Shown piece after piece: positions 1 through 8,540 of a stretch of 64,000 nt of DNA. The position numbers were made by a program, and so were the translations under genes. This DNA is from an uncultured Bacteroidales bacterium (GTDB taxonomy: Bacteria > Bacteroidota > Bacteroidia > Bacteroidales > Bacteroidaceae). Location: positions 212,720 to 276,719 of the forward strand of contig CADCHQ010000004.1 of NCBI GenBank assembly GCA_902801325.1, given 5' to 3'. Numbering within the stretch: position 1 is the first letter of the stretch; every line of letters begins with the position of its first letter. The notes below the pieces were generated by a model. That model had not been told where the DNA came from. It did no database searches and worked only from the letters and a program-made list of their open reading frames with translations.

Positions 1-2238
1 CCGCTGAAGACTCGTCGCACTTTCACTTATGACATCACTCGCTTGCTGAAGCGCGGCAAAGGAGAGACGAATGTTCTCTCAGCTCAGGTCACTCCTGGCT
101 GGTGGGGCGACAAGATTATTACCCCCTCGGGTAGTAACGGCATGTGGGGCACCAAGTGTGCTTTTCGTGCGGTCTTGGAAGTTACCTATTCGGATGGTTC
201 CGTTCGTCGCTTTGGCACGAATCCTGCTGATTGGAAGTCCGGAATAGCAGGACCGGTGAAGCACGCAGGCATCTTCGAGGGTGAGCGCTTCGATGCTCGT
301 CAACCAATGGGGTTCGACACGCCTGAAGCACTGTCTGTTCCTGAGATAAACCGCGAGTTCAAGGGCGAACTGTTACCTTCGCAAGGTGCAGAGATTTATC
401 ACCGTCACGATCTTGCTCTTCCCGTGGTTCATGCCTATGTCTGGAATCGTGTTGAAGGCACCACTAATGACGCTTACGGCAAAGTGATTGTGGATCGCGA
501 GTACGATGCAAAGTCGATTATGACGTTGCATAAGGGCGAGACGTTGGTTGTGGACTTCGGTCAGAATGCCGCAGCAGTTCCCTCCTTCGTATTCAAAGCC
601 GATGAAGGGACAGTCCTGACTTGCTTGCCTGGTGAATTACTGAACGATGGCAATGGTGCCAAGAGTAGGGGCATGGATGGTCCGGAAGGAACTGTCCACA
701 GACTCAACCTGCGTACTGCCGACAAGCACATGCGTCTCGAATACACCTTTGGTCCTGCTGAAGGCTATGTCAAATATACGCCCAGAAGCACATTCTTCGG
801 CTATCGTTACATCTCCCTTACAGCCACGGGCGACGTGAGCATCCGCAACCTTTGTTCTGTGCCTGTGAGCAGCATTTCCCAAAGTATGGAGACGGGCACG
901 TTCGTGACAGGAAACAAGGATATTAATCAATTGATTTCGAACACCCTTTGGGGTATGCGAAGCAACTATCTGTCCGTTCCTACCGATTGCCCACAACGAA
1001 ACGAGCGCCAGGGATGGACGGCCGACACGCAAGTGTTTACAGGTACGGGAACCTACTTTGCCGACACGCGTCAGTTCTTCCATAAGTGGATGCGCGATAT
1101 GCGCGATACTCAAAGTCCTCAGGGCGGTTTCCCGGGTGTTGCTCCTATCGGGCAGTACGGCGATGCTGGTATGATGCGACTGGGGTGGGCCGATGCAGGC
1201 ATCATTGTTCCTTGGACTATCTGGAAACAGTTTGACGACCGCGAGATTGTGGACGAGAACTGGGAGGCGATGGATCGATTCATGAATCACATCAACGAAA
1301 CCCATTACGATCATACGACGCTTAGTGGGGAGAATGGCAATTACCAATGGGCCGACTGGCTTAGTTACGAACCGCTGGAGAGTTGTGGCGGAGGAGCGTT
1401 CGATGGAGGACCTCGTCCTGAGGCTATCGTCTATTGGAGTTACCTGAGTGCCTGTTACTGGCTCATCGACGCTCAATCTATGTGCGATATGGCAAAGGCC
1501 ACAGGGCGTGATGCTCAGCGTTACAGACGGATGGTGGAGGACGCTCGTGTCTATCTGCGCGAACATTTCCTTACGCCAGAGGGAACTTTCACAACTCCCA
1601 TCTTGAACACGATGCAGACGCCTGCCCTGTTTGCTTTGCGTTGTGGTTTGGTAAGTGGAAAAGCGCGTGAAGACATGATTGCTCGCCTTCGTCAGAACTT
1701 CAACGAGCATGGTGGTTGTCTGCAGACAGGATTCTTGGGAACTTCCATCCTCATGTCCACTCTCACGAATAACAATATGCAAGATGTGGCTTACGAACTG
1801 CTCTTCCAGCGCAAGAATCCCAGTTGGCTTTATTCCATCGACAACGGAGCCACCACGATGTGGGAACGCTGGAATAGTTATATGGCCGACAAAGGTATGG
1901 GGCCACAAGGCATGAACAGCTTCAATCATTATGCCTACGGTTGTGTTTGTCAGTGGTTGTGGGAGTCAGCGGCAGGTATTGCCTCCGACCCTGCTTCGCC
2001 AGGTTTCCGTCACATCATTATGCAACCCATTCCTGACAAACGACTGGGATTTGTCAAAGCCGAATATCCATCGGCGTCTGGCGTCATCAAGAGTTATTGG
2101 CGTTTCGATGGCGACCAGTGGACGTGGGAGTTCGAGATTCCTCAGGGCGCAACGGCAAGCGTGACTCTGCCTGGCGAAACGCAGGCAAAGATATACGGAA
2201 GTGGTAAGCACAAGATAAAGAAAACATTGACTGACTAA
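1..2238 (+). CDS. GH78 alpha-L-rhamnosidase, 5' end cut by window
   Basis: Hydrolyses terminal alpha-L-rhamnose from plant glycans such as rhamnogalacturonan, probably in the periplasm or at the cell surface. The reading frame is open from base 1, so the N-terminus and any signal peptide lie outside the window; a TTG at 43 is only an internal codon. The first residues (TRRTFTYDITRLL, then QVTPGWWGD) match the beta-sandwich domain in front of the catalytic barrel of bacterial GH78. The motif DCPQRNERQGW near visible residues 328-338 is the conserved catalytic stretch, with Glu the likely general acid. YQWADWLSYEP and MWERWNSY are barrel motifs, and a C-terminal beta-sandwich ends the protein. 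It stops 6 bp before pyrK on the same strand, so the two are probably cotranscribed. Family assignment is confident; substrate linkage is not. Confidence 0.93.
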   Translation, partial: PLKTRRTFTYDITRLLKRGKGETNVLSAQVTPGWWGDKIITPSGSNGMWGTKCAFRAVLEVTYSDGSVRRFGTNPADWKSGIAGPVKHAGIFEGERFDARQPMGFDTPEALSVPEINREFKGELLPSQGAEIYHRHDLALPVVHAYVWNRVEGTTNDAYGKVIVDREYDAKSIMTLHKGETLVVDFGQNAAAVPSFVFKADEGTVLTCLPGELLNDGNGAKSRGMDGPEGTVHRLNLRTADKHMRLEYTFGPAEGYVKYTPRSTFFGYRYISLTATGDVSIRNLCSVPVSSISQSMETGTFVTGNKDINQLISNTLWGMRSNYLSVPTDCPQRNERQGWTADTQVFTGTGTYFADTRQFFHKWMRDMRDTQSPQGGFPGVAPIGQYGDAGMMRLGWADAGIIVPWTIWKQFDDREIVDENWEAMDRFMNHINETHYDHTTLSGENGNYQWADWLSYEPLESCGGGAFDGGPRPEAIVYWSYLSACYWLIDAQSMCDMAKATGRDAQRYRRMVEDARVYLREHFLTPEGTFTTPILNTMQTPALFALRCGLVSGKAREDMIARLRQNFNEHGGCLQTGFLGTSILMSTLTNNNMQDVAYELLFQRKNPSWLYSIDNGATTMWERWNSYMADKGMGPQGMNSFNHYAYGCVCQWLWESAAGIASDPASPGFRHIIMQPIPDKRLGFVKAEYPSASGVIKSYWRFDGDQWTWEFEIPQGATASVTLPGETQAKIYGSGKHKIKKTLTD

Positions 2239-2244
2239 CATACG

Positions 2245-3021
2245 ATGAAGAAACAGATTATGGATTTGCGTGTGACCCTGTCGGAAAGGGTAGGGGCACA
2301 ATGCACACTGTTGAAAGCAAAGCCTGTCGAAGGGCACTTGCCTGAGTGCAAACCTGGGCAATTTGCTCAACTCAGGGTTGACGATTCAGGAACATTCCTT
2401 CGACGTCCCATCAGCATACACGATGTGGAAGGTGACGAAATATCTTTCCTCGTTCAGGAGGTTGGCAAAGGCACACATTGGCTTTGCTCGCTCAAGGAAG
2501 GCGACATCCTCAATGTCGTTTTGCCTCTCGGAAACGGGTTCACGATCAAAACTCAAGGCACCCCCTTGCTCATAGGTGGAGGCGTGGGCGTTGCTCCCCT
2601 CTTGTTCTTGGGTAAGCGACTGAAGGAACAAGGTGTGAAACCTACTTTCCTGCTTGGTGCCCGAACAAAGGCTCAGTTAGTGCGTCTCGATGCCTTCCGT
2701 GAGGTTGGTGAGGTCCTCATTACCACCGAAGACGGAAGCGAGGGCGAACGCGGATTCGTGACACAACACTCACAATTATCAATGTTCAATGGTCGTCAAT
2801 GTTCAATAGTCTACACCTGTGGTCCTATGCCCATGATGAAAGCTGTGGCCAAGATGGCACGCGAGAAAGGTATCGAGTGTGAGGCTTCATTGGAGAATCG
2901 AATGGCTTGTGGCGTTGGTGCTTGCCTGTGTTGCGTGGAGGAGTTGGCCGATGGTCACAATCATTGTGTATGCACCGATGGTCCCGTGTTCAGCACAGCA
3001 GAATTGAAGATTGATAATTGA
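2245..3021 (+). CDS. pyrK: Dihydroorotate dehydrogenase electron-transfer subunit PyrK
   Basis: FAD/[2Fe-2S] subunit that passes electrons from PyrD (class 1B dihydroorotate dehydrogenase) to NAD+ in pyrimidine synthesis; cytoplasmic. RRPISIHDV near residues 54-62 is the flavin-binding motif of the ferredoxin-reductase fold, GGGVGVAPLL near 112 the pyridine-nucleotide loop and YTCGPMPMM the NAD-domain motif. MACGVGACLCCVEE plus CVCTDGPVF near 220-250 supplies the Fe-S cysteines. The length (258 aa) is normal. The start is the ATG 6 bp after the rhamnosidase stop. Oddity: residues about 175-187 (HSQLSMFNGRQCS), just before YTCGP, are encoded by a repeat of the intergenic type found elsewhere here (tcaatgttcaatg twice), which looks like an in-frame insertion. 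The next gene is its partner pyrD. Confidence 0.95.
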   Translation: MKKQIMDLRVTLSERVGAQCTLLKAKPVEGHLPECKPGQFAQLRVDDSGTFLRRPISIHDVEGDEISFLVQEVGKGTHWLCSLKEGDILNVVLPLGNGFTIKTQGTPLLIGGGVGVAPLLFLGKRLKEQGVKPTFLLGARTKAQLVRLDAFREVGEVLITTEDGSEGERGFVTQHSQLSMFNGRQCSIVYTCGPMPMMKAVAKMAREKGIECEASLENRMACGVGACLCCVEELADGHNHCVCTDGPVFSTAELKIDN

Positions 3022-3035
3022 TAATTTAGATTGAA

Positions 3036-3947
3036 ATGGCGAGTCTAAGTGTTAAAATAGGTGCATTGGAGTTGCGCAACCCCGTGATGACGGCCAGCGG
3101 AACGTTTGGTTACGGATTGGAGTTTCAGGACTTTGTCGACCTGAGTCGTTTGGGAGGCATCGTTGTAAAAGGTACCACCCTGCATCCACGTGAGGGCAAT
3201 CCCTATCCACGTATGGCGGAGACGGCCAGTGGAATGCTCAATTGCGTAGGTTTGCAGAATAAGGGTGTGGATTACTTTTGCAAGGATATCTATCCGAAGG
3301 TGAAGGACTTGCCGACGAACGTCATTGTGAACGTAAGCGGAAGTACCATAGACGACTATGTGGAAACGGCTCGTCGCATAGGCGAATTGGAGTCTATTCC
3401 CGCTATCGAGCTCAATATTTCTTGTCCTAATGTGCGTCAGGGTGGAATGGCTTTCGGTGTTACATGCGAGGGTGCAAGCAGTGTGGTACGAGCTGTTAGG
3501 AAGGCTTATCCGAAGACGCTCATCGTGAAGCTCTCGCCCAATGTGACGGACATTGCCGAAATAGCTCGTGCCGTAGAGGCAGAGGGCGCAGATAGTGTTT
3601 CCCTCATCAATACCCTTATGGGAATGGCCATTGACGCAGAAAAGCGGAAGCGAATTCTCAGCATCGGCACTGGTGGTTTGAGTGGACCTGCTGTGAAACC
3701 AGTGGCTTTGCGAATGGTGTATCAGGTGGCTCGTGCTGTAAAGATCCCCGTCATAGGCTTGGGAGGCATAATGACGGCAACTGATGCAATAGAGTTCCTG
3801 TTGGCAGGTGCTACTGCCATAGAGGTAGGAACGGCTAATTTCATCGATCCCAGCGTGACCATGAAGGTGGTGGAGGGAATAGAGGCGTATCTCGAGCGAC
3901 ACGGATTCCAATCTGTTAGTGACATCATTGGTGCTCTCGAGGAATAG
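3036..3947 (+). CDS. pyrD: Dihydroorotate dehydrogenase catalytic subunit PyrD (class 1B)
   Basis: FMN-dependent oxidation of dihydroorotate to orotate, working as a heterotetramer with PyrK. The protein has 303 aa, typical for class 1[11 protein letters not shown] at the N-terminus and ELNISCPNV near residues 126-134 are diagnostic; the Cys in NISCPN is the catalytic base of this class. [23 protein letters not shown] and [28 protein letters not shown] form the FMN-phosphate site. It starts 14 bp after the pyrK stop, so the two subunits are coexpressed. A strong hairpin follows the stop. No other pyrimidine gene lies in the window, which is usual for Bacteroidales. Confidence 0.97.
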   Translation: MASLSVKIGALELRNPVMTASGTFGYGLEFQDFVDLSRLGGIVVKGTTLHPREGNPYPRMAETASGMLNCVGLQNKGVDYFCKDIYPKVKDLPTNVIVNVSGSTIDDYVETARRIGELESIPAIELNISCPNVRQGGMAFGVTCEGASSVVRAVRKAYPKTLIVKLSPNVTDIAEIARAVEAEGADSVSLINTLMGMAIDAEKRKRILSIGTGGLSGPAVKPVALRMVYQVARAVKIPVIGLGGIMTATDAIEFLLAGATAIEVGTANFIDPSVTMKVVEGIEAYLERHGFQSVSDIIGALEE

Positions 3948-3976
3948 GAGGCTCTGTTCTTTATCGGCAAATAATA

Positions 3977-4013
3977 AGGGGCTCCCATACATGTGGGAAC
4001 CCCTATTCCTTTC
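3977..4013. terminator. Bidirectional hairpin between convergent pyrD and alkaline phosphatase genes
   Basis: An inverted repeat AGGGG-c-TCCCA / TGGGA-a-CCCCT (3977-3981, 983-987; 994-998, 4000-4004) encloses a 6-nt loop and is followed by attcctttc. It sits exactly between the two convergent stop codons, as expected for a shared Rho-independent terminator. The U-tract is moderate on the plus strand and poor on the minus strand. Confidence 0.75.
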
Positions 4014-4027
4014 TGTCTGTTTATCTG

Positions 4028-5443
4028 TTATTCTGCGTTGTATCCAGCAATCTTAGCCATTGCGGGAGCAATCTCGATGTTGTCGATGCGTCCTTGGAAG
4101 ACTTCAGTGCCAGGACCGATTGCATAAACAGGAACATATCCGTTGCTATGTCCACCGCTTGCCCAACTGATGTGTGCCACCTCGCTCAGAATGTTCTTAC
4201 AAGTGTCGCAGAGGTCGTTGATGCGGTCGTTCACCTTATCACCCTCGGCAATAGCCTTTTCGATGGCCTCCCAACGGCGGTCGATGCGCTCTTTCTGCCT
4301 GTCGGTCAGTGAGATGCCACCGTCTATGCCCAGCATAGCCTGCAGTTGCTTGTCGACTTCCGTGCGAGTGAACTTCTTGGGATTCTTCTTATACATCTCT
4401 CGGAGTACCCATTTTGCCTCGTCGATGCTTCGTGTCTGATACTTTAGCAGGTCGGTGTGCAGTTCGTAAGAACCTGTACCCATAACCAATCCGCCTGTCT
4501 CGTGGTCGGCACTGATAACGATAATTGTTTCGTCGGGATGTTGCTGATAGAATTCGTAAGCCACGCGTACGGCTTTGTCGAGATCGAGGACTTCGTTGAT
4601 GCAGTTCCCTATGTCGTTACGATGACAAGCGTAGTCAATCATTCCACCTTCGATTTGAAAGAAGAAGCCGTCTGTGCCCTTGCTCGAGAGGAAGTTGATG
4701 CCGGCACGCACGATTTGCTCAAGCGTTAGGTCATTCTTATCCTGATCCAAAGCGTATGGGAGATGGTCGCTTCCCCATTTCTCGTTCTTCTCGTCGCTTT
4801 GCAGCATGATGAGTTTCTCGGCTTTGCGTCCGCGCTTCATATACTCTTTATAGCCACCTGTCAGAATGGTGTACCCCGCTGCTTTGGCTTGTTCGCGCAG
4901 GGAGGATTCGCCTTCCTTCGTGTAAGGCTTATGGAAATCGGCACCTGCGAAGAAATCATATCCGCTCTTGCAGAGGTCCTGACCAATCTCGTAATACATG
5001 TTACGGCTGGGTTGATGACCATAGAAAGAGGCGGGTGTGGCATGTGTGATGGCAACGTTGGTGGCTACGCCTACGGCCTTTCCCGATTGCTTTGCCCATG
5101 CGGCGATGCTTGTGCAGGGAGTCTCTAAGTCTTCGAGCATACCGATGGCTCCGTTCTTGGTTTTCTTGCCTGTTGCGAGTGCAGTACCACCTGCAGCAGA
5201 GTCCGTTACGCCGTTGGTGGCAGAGTAGGTGTTGACGAGTCCCACAACGGGGAATTCGGACATGAGGATGCGTTCGATACCTATGCGGCCTTTCAGTGCA
5301 GCCAGATAGGTTTCAGTAACATTGATTTGGTTAACACCCATACCGTCGCCGATGAAGTAGAAGACATACTTTGCCTGTCCGTCGGCCATAGCGGCGATAA
5401 CCATCAGGGTTGCTACGAATAGCGAAAAGAGACGTTTCTTCAT
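4028..5443 (-). CDS. Secreted alkaline phosphatase (PhoA superfamily)
   Basis: Periplasmic phosphomonoesterase with a two-metal zinc site. Residues 1-20 (MKKRLFSLFVATLMVIAAMA) form a Sec signal peptide. YVFYFIGDGMGVNQ near 26-39 gives the first metal-binding Asp, TDSAAGGTALATGKKTKNGAIG near 80-100 the nucleophile Ser (DSA), IEGGMIDYACHRND the next metal site, ISADHETGG the distal Asp/His ligands and WASGGHSNGYVPVYAIG the last His. At 471 aa it has the usual length of the Bacteroidetes PF00245 enzymes. It is probably monocistronic; I find no clear TAnnTTTG box in the 85-bp gap upstream, which holds a tcaatgttcaatg simple repeat. A Pho box cannot be judged by eye. Confidence 0.93.
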   Translation of the reverse strand: MKKRLFSLFVATLMVIAAMADGQAKYVFYFIGDGMGVNQINVTETYLAALKGRIGIERILMSEFPVVGLVNTYSATNGVTDSAAGGTALATGKKTKNGAIGMLEDLETPCTSIAAWAKQSGKAVGVATNVAITHATPASFYGHQPSRNMYYEIGQDLCKSGYDFFAGADFHKPYTKEGESSLREQAKAAGYTILTGGYKEYMKRGRKAEKLIMLQSDEKNEKWGSDHLPYALDQDKNDLTLEQIVRAGINFLSSKGTDGFFFQIEGGMIDYACHRNDIGNCINEVLDLDKAVRVAYEFYQQHPDETIIVISADHETGGLVMGTGSYELHTDLLKYQTRSIDEAKWVLREMYKKNPKKFTRTEVDKQLQAMLGIDGGISLTDRQKERIDRRWEAIEKAIAEGDKVNDRINDLCDTCKNILSEVAHISWASGGHSNGYVPVYAIGPGTEVFQGRIDNIEIAPAMAKIAGYNAE

Positions 5444-5528
5444 AGTGATATATTAATTACGAGTTTATATACCCTTTCAAATCCTTTCCCAAGAAAGGTT
5501 TCAGTTATCAATGTTCAATGTTCAATGC

Positions 5529-6716
5529 TCAATTTAGTACCGCATCTACCAGCGCTTCCATCTGAGGCAGGTCGCTCTCTTTCATGCGGCTTCTGATGGT
5601 GACCAGTGGAGCAATGATTTCACAGTTCTTCATGCTCTCTACCATTTCTTTCATCACCTTACCTGCCGAAGGAGCCCATGACCCGTTTTCGAGCAAGGCG
5701 AACTTGCGATTCTGGTAGTTCTTGATTTGCAAGTGCCACAGGAAGTCGTGCATCGGCGGGAAGAGTCCTGCGTCATAGGAAGCGGCACAGAGTACAAGGG
5801 TGGGGTAGCGGAAGGCATCTTCTATGGCCTCGCCCATATCGTCGCGGGTGAGGTCGCTGGTAGCAACCTTGGGACAACCTTTCTCTTTCAGCATTTCAGC
5901 AATCTTCAGTGCGGCCTCCTTCGTTCCTCCGTGTATGCTGGCATAGGCTACAAACACGCCTTCGGTTTCGGGCTCATACTTGCTCCAGGTGTCGTAGAGG
6001 CTTACAGCTTTCGTCAAATCTTCGCCCTTGAGGGCAGGACCGTGCAATGGAGCAATAGTCTTGATGTCGAGTGCAGATGCTTTCTTCAGCACGTTTTGCA
6101 CCTGCATTCCATATTTGCCCACGATGTTGAAGTAGTAGCGTCTGGCCTCACACGCCCAGTCGGCCAGTGTTCCGTCGGCATTATACAGCTCGTGGCAGAG
6201 TGCACCAAACTTGCCGAATCCGTCGGCAGCAAACAGCACTTTTTCCTTCTGTTCATAACTCATGAGCACCTCGGGCCAGTGTACCATTGGTGCAGCGATG
6301 AACTGCAGGGTGTGCTCTCCCAGTTCGAGGGTATCTCCTTCCTTCACTACAAGCAGTCTTGCGCTTAGGTCTTGTTTGGGGAAGAAGTTGGGAACCATCT
6401 TTGTTGCGGCAGCACTGAGCACAATCTTCATCTCGGGGAAGGTCTCTGCCATTCGTCCTATGTTGGCCGCATGGTCAGGTTCCATGTGATGCACGACAAG
6501 ATAGTCGACTTTGCGTCCTTGCAGACCCTCGGTAAGATTATTCCACCATGCTTTGCTCTTACGCTGGTCGGCGGTGTCGAGCACAGCCACCTGCTCGTCG
6601 AGAACGAGGTAGGAATTATAACTCATGCCTTCAGGCACGTGATACTGACTTTCAAAGAGGTCGATGTCCAAATCATCAACGCCAATGTATTTAATCTTTT
6701 CAGAAATATTCATCAT
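5529..6716 (-). CDS. Flavodiiron protein (FprA-type O2/NO reductase)
   Basis: Cytoplasmic enzyme that reduces O2 to water, or NO to N2O, and protects anaerobes. The N-terminal metallo-beta-lactamase domain (about residues 1-245) carries the di-iron ligands H77-x-E79-x-D81-H82 in VHHMEPDHAANI, then the His in MVHWPEVLMSY, the Asp in LFAADGFGKFG and the His in PLHGPALKG. The C-terminal flavodoxin domain (about 255-395) starts with VFVAYASIHGGTKEAALKIAEML, the FMN phosphate loop. There is no fused rubredoxin, as in class A. The alkaline phosphatase lies downstream with an 85-bp gap. MM at the start leaves one codon of ambiguity. Confidence 0.94.
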   Translation of the reverse strand: MMNISEKIKYIGVDDLDIDLFESQYHVPEGMSYNSYLVLDEQVAVLDTADQRKSKAWWNNLTEGLQGRKVDYLVVHHMEPDHAANIGRMAETFPEMKIVLSAAATKMVPNFFPKQDLSARLLVVKEGDTLELGEHTLQFIAAPMVHWPEVLMSYEQKEKVLFAADGFGKFGALCHELYNADGTLADWACEARRYYFNIVGKYGMQVQNVLKKASALDIKTIAPLHGPALKGEDLTKAVSLYDTWSKYEPETEGVFVAYASIHGGTKEAALKIAEMLKEKGCPKVATSDLTRDDMGEAIEDAFRYPTLVLCAASYDAGLFPPMHDFLWHLQIKNYQNRKFALLENGSWAPSAGKVMKEMVESMKNCEIIAPLVTIRSRMKESDLPQMEALVDAVLN

Positions 6717-6721
6717 ATTTT

Positions 6722-6808
6722 TATTCTTGGACGAGCCGTCCGATTATTTCATTCTAACTCTTAATTCTTAACTTTTAATTCTTAACTTTTAATTCTTAAC
6801 TCTTAACT
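6722..6808. repeat. Palindromic module plus 15-bp tandem simple repeat upstream of the flavodiiron gene
   Basis: 6722-6755 contains cttggacgagccgtccg, a GGACG-n3-CGTCC palindrome followed by attatttcattc. The same module reappears on the other strand, opened by an insertion, at 60997-61084. 6758-6808 is three copies of a unit containing ttaattcttaact with a period of about 15 bp, a simple repeat of the kind seen in many gaps of this window. No gene is visible here. Confidence 0.6.
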
Positions 6809-6825
6809 CGCGCTTTGCGCTATAA

Positions 6826-6999
6826 TCACCATTTTATTTCGCTTGCCGGCACTTCACGCACTCTGCCTCCCTGACAGACGATGAACGAAAGTCCGTCGTG
6901 CAGACCTTTGTTGAGCAAGCGGCGCTGCGCCAAGAGGATACCCTCGTCGATGCGTTGCTGCATGAGCAACACGTCGAAATCATTCTTCTTTTTGCTCAT
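6826..6999 (-). CDS. Small 57-aa protein overlapping the zeta-toxin-like gene
   Basis: The ATG at 6999 (complement of cat 6997-6999) opens a 57-codon frame ending with TGA at 6826-6828. The protein begins MSKKKNDFDVLLMQQRIDEG and continues with basic and acidic residues predicting a helix (QRIDEGILLAQRRLLNKG), then a short segment FIVCQGGRVREVPASEIKW. Its first 20 bases overlap the last 20 of the kinase gene, so the two are translationally coupled. The size, overlap and helical first half fit a toxin partner or antitoxin, but zeta-family antitoxins usually precede the toxin, so this is inference. No recognised family. It could instead be an accessory factor of a non-toxic AAA kinase. Confidence 0.6.
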   Translation of the reverse strand: MSKKKNDFDVLLMQQRIDEGILLAQRRLLNKGLHDGLSFIVCQGGRVREVPASEIKW

Positions 7000-7591
7000 C
7001 TTCGGTCTTATATTTGGTTCGTAATTCCTCGAACTTATCTTTCTGTAGCACCACGGGTTCTTTGCCTAGTTCTCCGCTTGCGATGTGCTGTGTGGGGATG
7101 TTCGAGTTGTCGTAGAGTGCCCAGTAGTCGACGATGGGCATATACAGGTTGAAGAGGTTCGACAGTCCCCCTTCGAATCGACGGTAGACGACGTCCGTCG
7201 GAATGTTGTGTCCTCCCTGACTTACACGCTTTGCTACGCGCTGCACAGCCTGTTCGGGTGTGGCCAGTGCGAAGAAGAGTAGAGTCACGAAGTATCCGCG
7301 TTTCTGTGCTTGCTGTATGAGTTTTACATACGAGCGTGTCGACAACGTTGTTTCGAAGGCGAAGGTCTCACCTTCCTTCAGCAGGTGTATCACGCGGTCA
7401 ATCATCAGTCGGCCTGCCTGTATGGCAACCCCTTCGGGATGGAAGGGTGAGAGACCACGCGCGATCTCGTCAGCATTGACGAACTCGTGGCAGTCGAGCA
7501 TCTCAGGCAAAACGGTGAACGAGGCTGTCGTCTTTCCCGCACCGTTGCACCCGGCTATGATGTAGAGGTTTAACTTTTTGTTGTTTGACAT
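6980..7591 (-). CDS. Zeta-toxin-like P-loop kinase
   Basis: P-loop kinase of the zeta toxin/PF06414 type. Canonical zeta toxins phosphorylate UDP-N-acetylglucosamine; chromosomal homologues in Bacteroidetes are poorly characterised. The Walker A motif GCNGAGKTT lies at residues 14-22 right after a hydrophobic strand (LNLYIIA). VNADEIARGLSPF near 38-50 matches the zeta substrate-binding Asp region, ETTLSTRSY the following motif, and RVAKRVSQGGHNIPTDVVYRRF the basic lid. At 203 aa it is short and lacks the long C-terminal part of plasmid zeta proteins. The downstream small ORF overlaps its end. The gap upstream (7592-7770) shows no antitoxin gene of epsilon type. Confidence 0.82.
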   Translation of the reverse strand: MSNNKKLNLYIIAGCNGAGKTTASFTVLPEMLDCHEFVNADEIARGLSPFHPEGVAIQAGRLMIDRVIHLLKEGETFAFETTLSTRSYVKLIQQAQKRGYFVTLLFFALATPEQAVQRVAKRVSQGGHNIPTDVVYRRFEGGLSNLFNLYMPIVDYWALYDNSNIPTQHIASGELGKEPVVLQKDKFEELRTKYKTEDEQKEE

Positions 7592-7770
7592 GATATCTTA
7601 TCAATTGTTGACCCTTTCCAAACCTTTCCCCTAAGGGAAGCAAGGCTTTCGGGGAGAGGTCCTCATTCTTATGTAACTTCGTTCCATGACTTTTGTCGCG
7701 ACTCGGCATTCCTAAAGCAAACTTTGTACTACTCTCGCTGCTCCAAAAGTTCATTCTTCATTCTTAATTC
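7592..7770. other. 179-bp gap with dispersed repeat sequence, no gene seen
   Basis: Lies between the trmD stop and the start of the kinase. 7605-7660 holds a pyrimidine-rich stretch with cccctaaggg and a gene-boundary element (gggaagcaaggctttcggg) resembling those at 24340-24370 and 45291-45336. 7680-7745 is repeat-like sequence with gtcgcgac and acttcgtt motifs, followed by a ttcattcttaattctt simple repeat. No convincing promoter for the kinase gene is visible. Confidence 0.5.
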
Positions 7771-8448
7771 TTAATTTTTCAACAGGTCTGGCCTCAGTCG
7801 TTTTGTCCTTTCCAGACTTTGAGCCAGTTCCCACTCCTTAATTTTTGCTTCATGCCCACTGAGCAGGACTTCAGGCACGCGCCAGCCTTTGTATTCGGCA
7901 GGACGAGTATATACGGGTGCCGCCAGCAGATTGTCCTGAAACGAGTCGCTCAGGGCACTCTGTTCGTCTCCAATGGCTCCTGGCAATATACGTACAATGG
8001 CGTCGGCCATAACAGCTGCGGCCAGTTCGCCACCAGTCAGCACATAGTCGCCTATCGACACCTCCTTCGTTATCAGGTGTTCCCTGATGCGGTAGTCTAT
8101 GCCTTTGTAGTGTCCACACAGGATGATAATGTTTTCGCACAGACTCAGGGTGTTGGCCATCGGCTGTGTGAACTGTTCTCCGTCGGGTGTGGTGAAGATA
8201 ATCTCGTCATAGTGCCTTTCGGCAGTCAGTTTCGAGATGCATCGGTCTATAGGTTCGCACTGCATCACCATACCGGCAAAGCCGCCGAATGGGTAGTCGT
8301 CCACTCTGCGCCACTTGTTGGTGGAGTAGTCGCGCAAGTTGTGGAGGTGTATTTCCACCAACCCCTTGCGTTGTGCCCGTCCAAGTATACTCTCATTGAG
8401 AAAACCTTCAATGAGTTCGGGCAAGACGGTTATGATGTCTATGCGCAT
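7771..8448 (-). CDS. trmD: tRNA (guanine37-N1)-methyltransferase TrmD
   Basis: Transfers methyl from AdoMet to G37 of tRNAs reading CNN codons, preventing +1 frameshifting. The protein begins [15 protein letters not shown] at 8448; upstream in-frame codons to 8517 would add a nonsense-looking hydrophobic leader and run through the promoter, so I reject them. The trefoil-knot SAM site is seen in [28 protein letters not shown] and [16 protein letters not shown]; the C-terminal [16 protein letters not shown] is typical. The length is 225 aa. A TATCTTTG box lies only 7 bp upstream of the ATG, implying a leaderless or nearly leaderless mRNA. Divergent from the pectate lyase gene. Confidence 0.96.
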   Translation of the reverse strand: MRIDIITVLPELIEGFLNESILGRAQRKGLVEIHLHNLRDYSTNKWRRVDDYPFGGFAGMVMQCEPIDRCISKLTAERHYDEIIFTTPDGEQFTQPMANTLSLCENIIILCGHYKGIDYRIREHLITKEVSIGDYVLTGGELAAAVMADAIVRILPGAIGDEQSALSDSFQDNLLAAPVYTRPAEYKGWRVPEVLLSGHEAKIKEWELAQSLERTKRLRPDLLKN

Positions 8449-8455
8449 TTCGTGG

Positions 8456-8463
8456 CAAAGATA
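8456..8463 (-). promoter_or_regulatory. trmD -7 box TATCTTTG, predicted near-leaderless
   Basis: TATCTTTG on the minus strand, the Bacteroidetes -7 consensus TAnnTTTG. Its end is 7 bp from the trmD ATG, so transcription would start at or within a base or two of the start codon. Confidence 0.65.
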
Positions 8464-8485
8464 CAAAATAATTGATAATTGACAA

Positions 8486-8514
8486 TTGATAATTAAAATA
8501 ATGTAGTATTTTTG
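8486..8514 (+). promoter_or_regulatory. Pectate lyase promoter (TTG...TATTTTTG)
   Basis: TATTTTTG at 8507-8514 with ttg at 8486-8488, 18 bp apart, fits the Bacteroidetes -33/-7 pattern. The ATG follows 26 bp later. Confidence 0.6.
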
Positions 8515-8540
8515 CACGAGAAAGGTAAAATAAAAAGACT

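Noticed and set aside
637..1929. Long antisense ORF of 430 codons over the rhamnosidase
   Set aside because: Shadow of a clearly recognised GH78 gene; no protein motif and no promoter on that strand.
8449..8517. Longer N-terminus for TrmD
   Set aside because: The extra residues cross the TATCTTTG promoter and do not match the family; [15 protein letters not shown] is the usual start.
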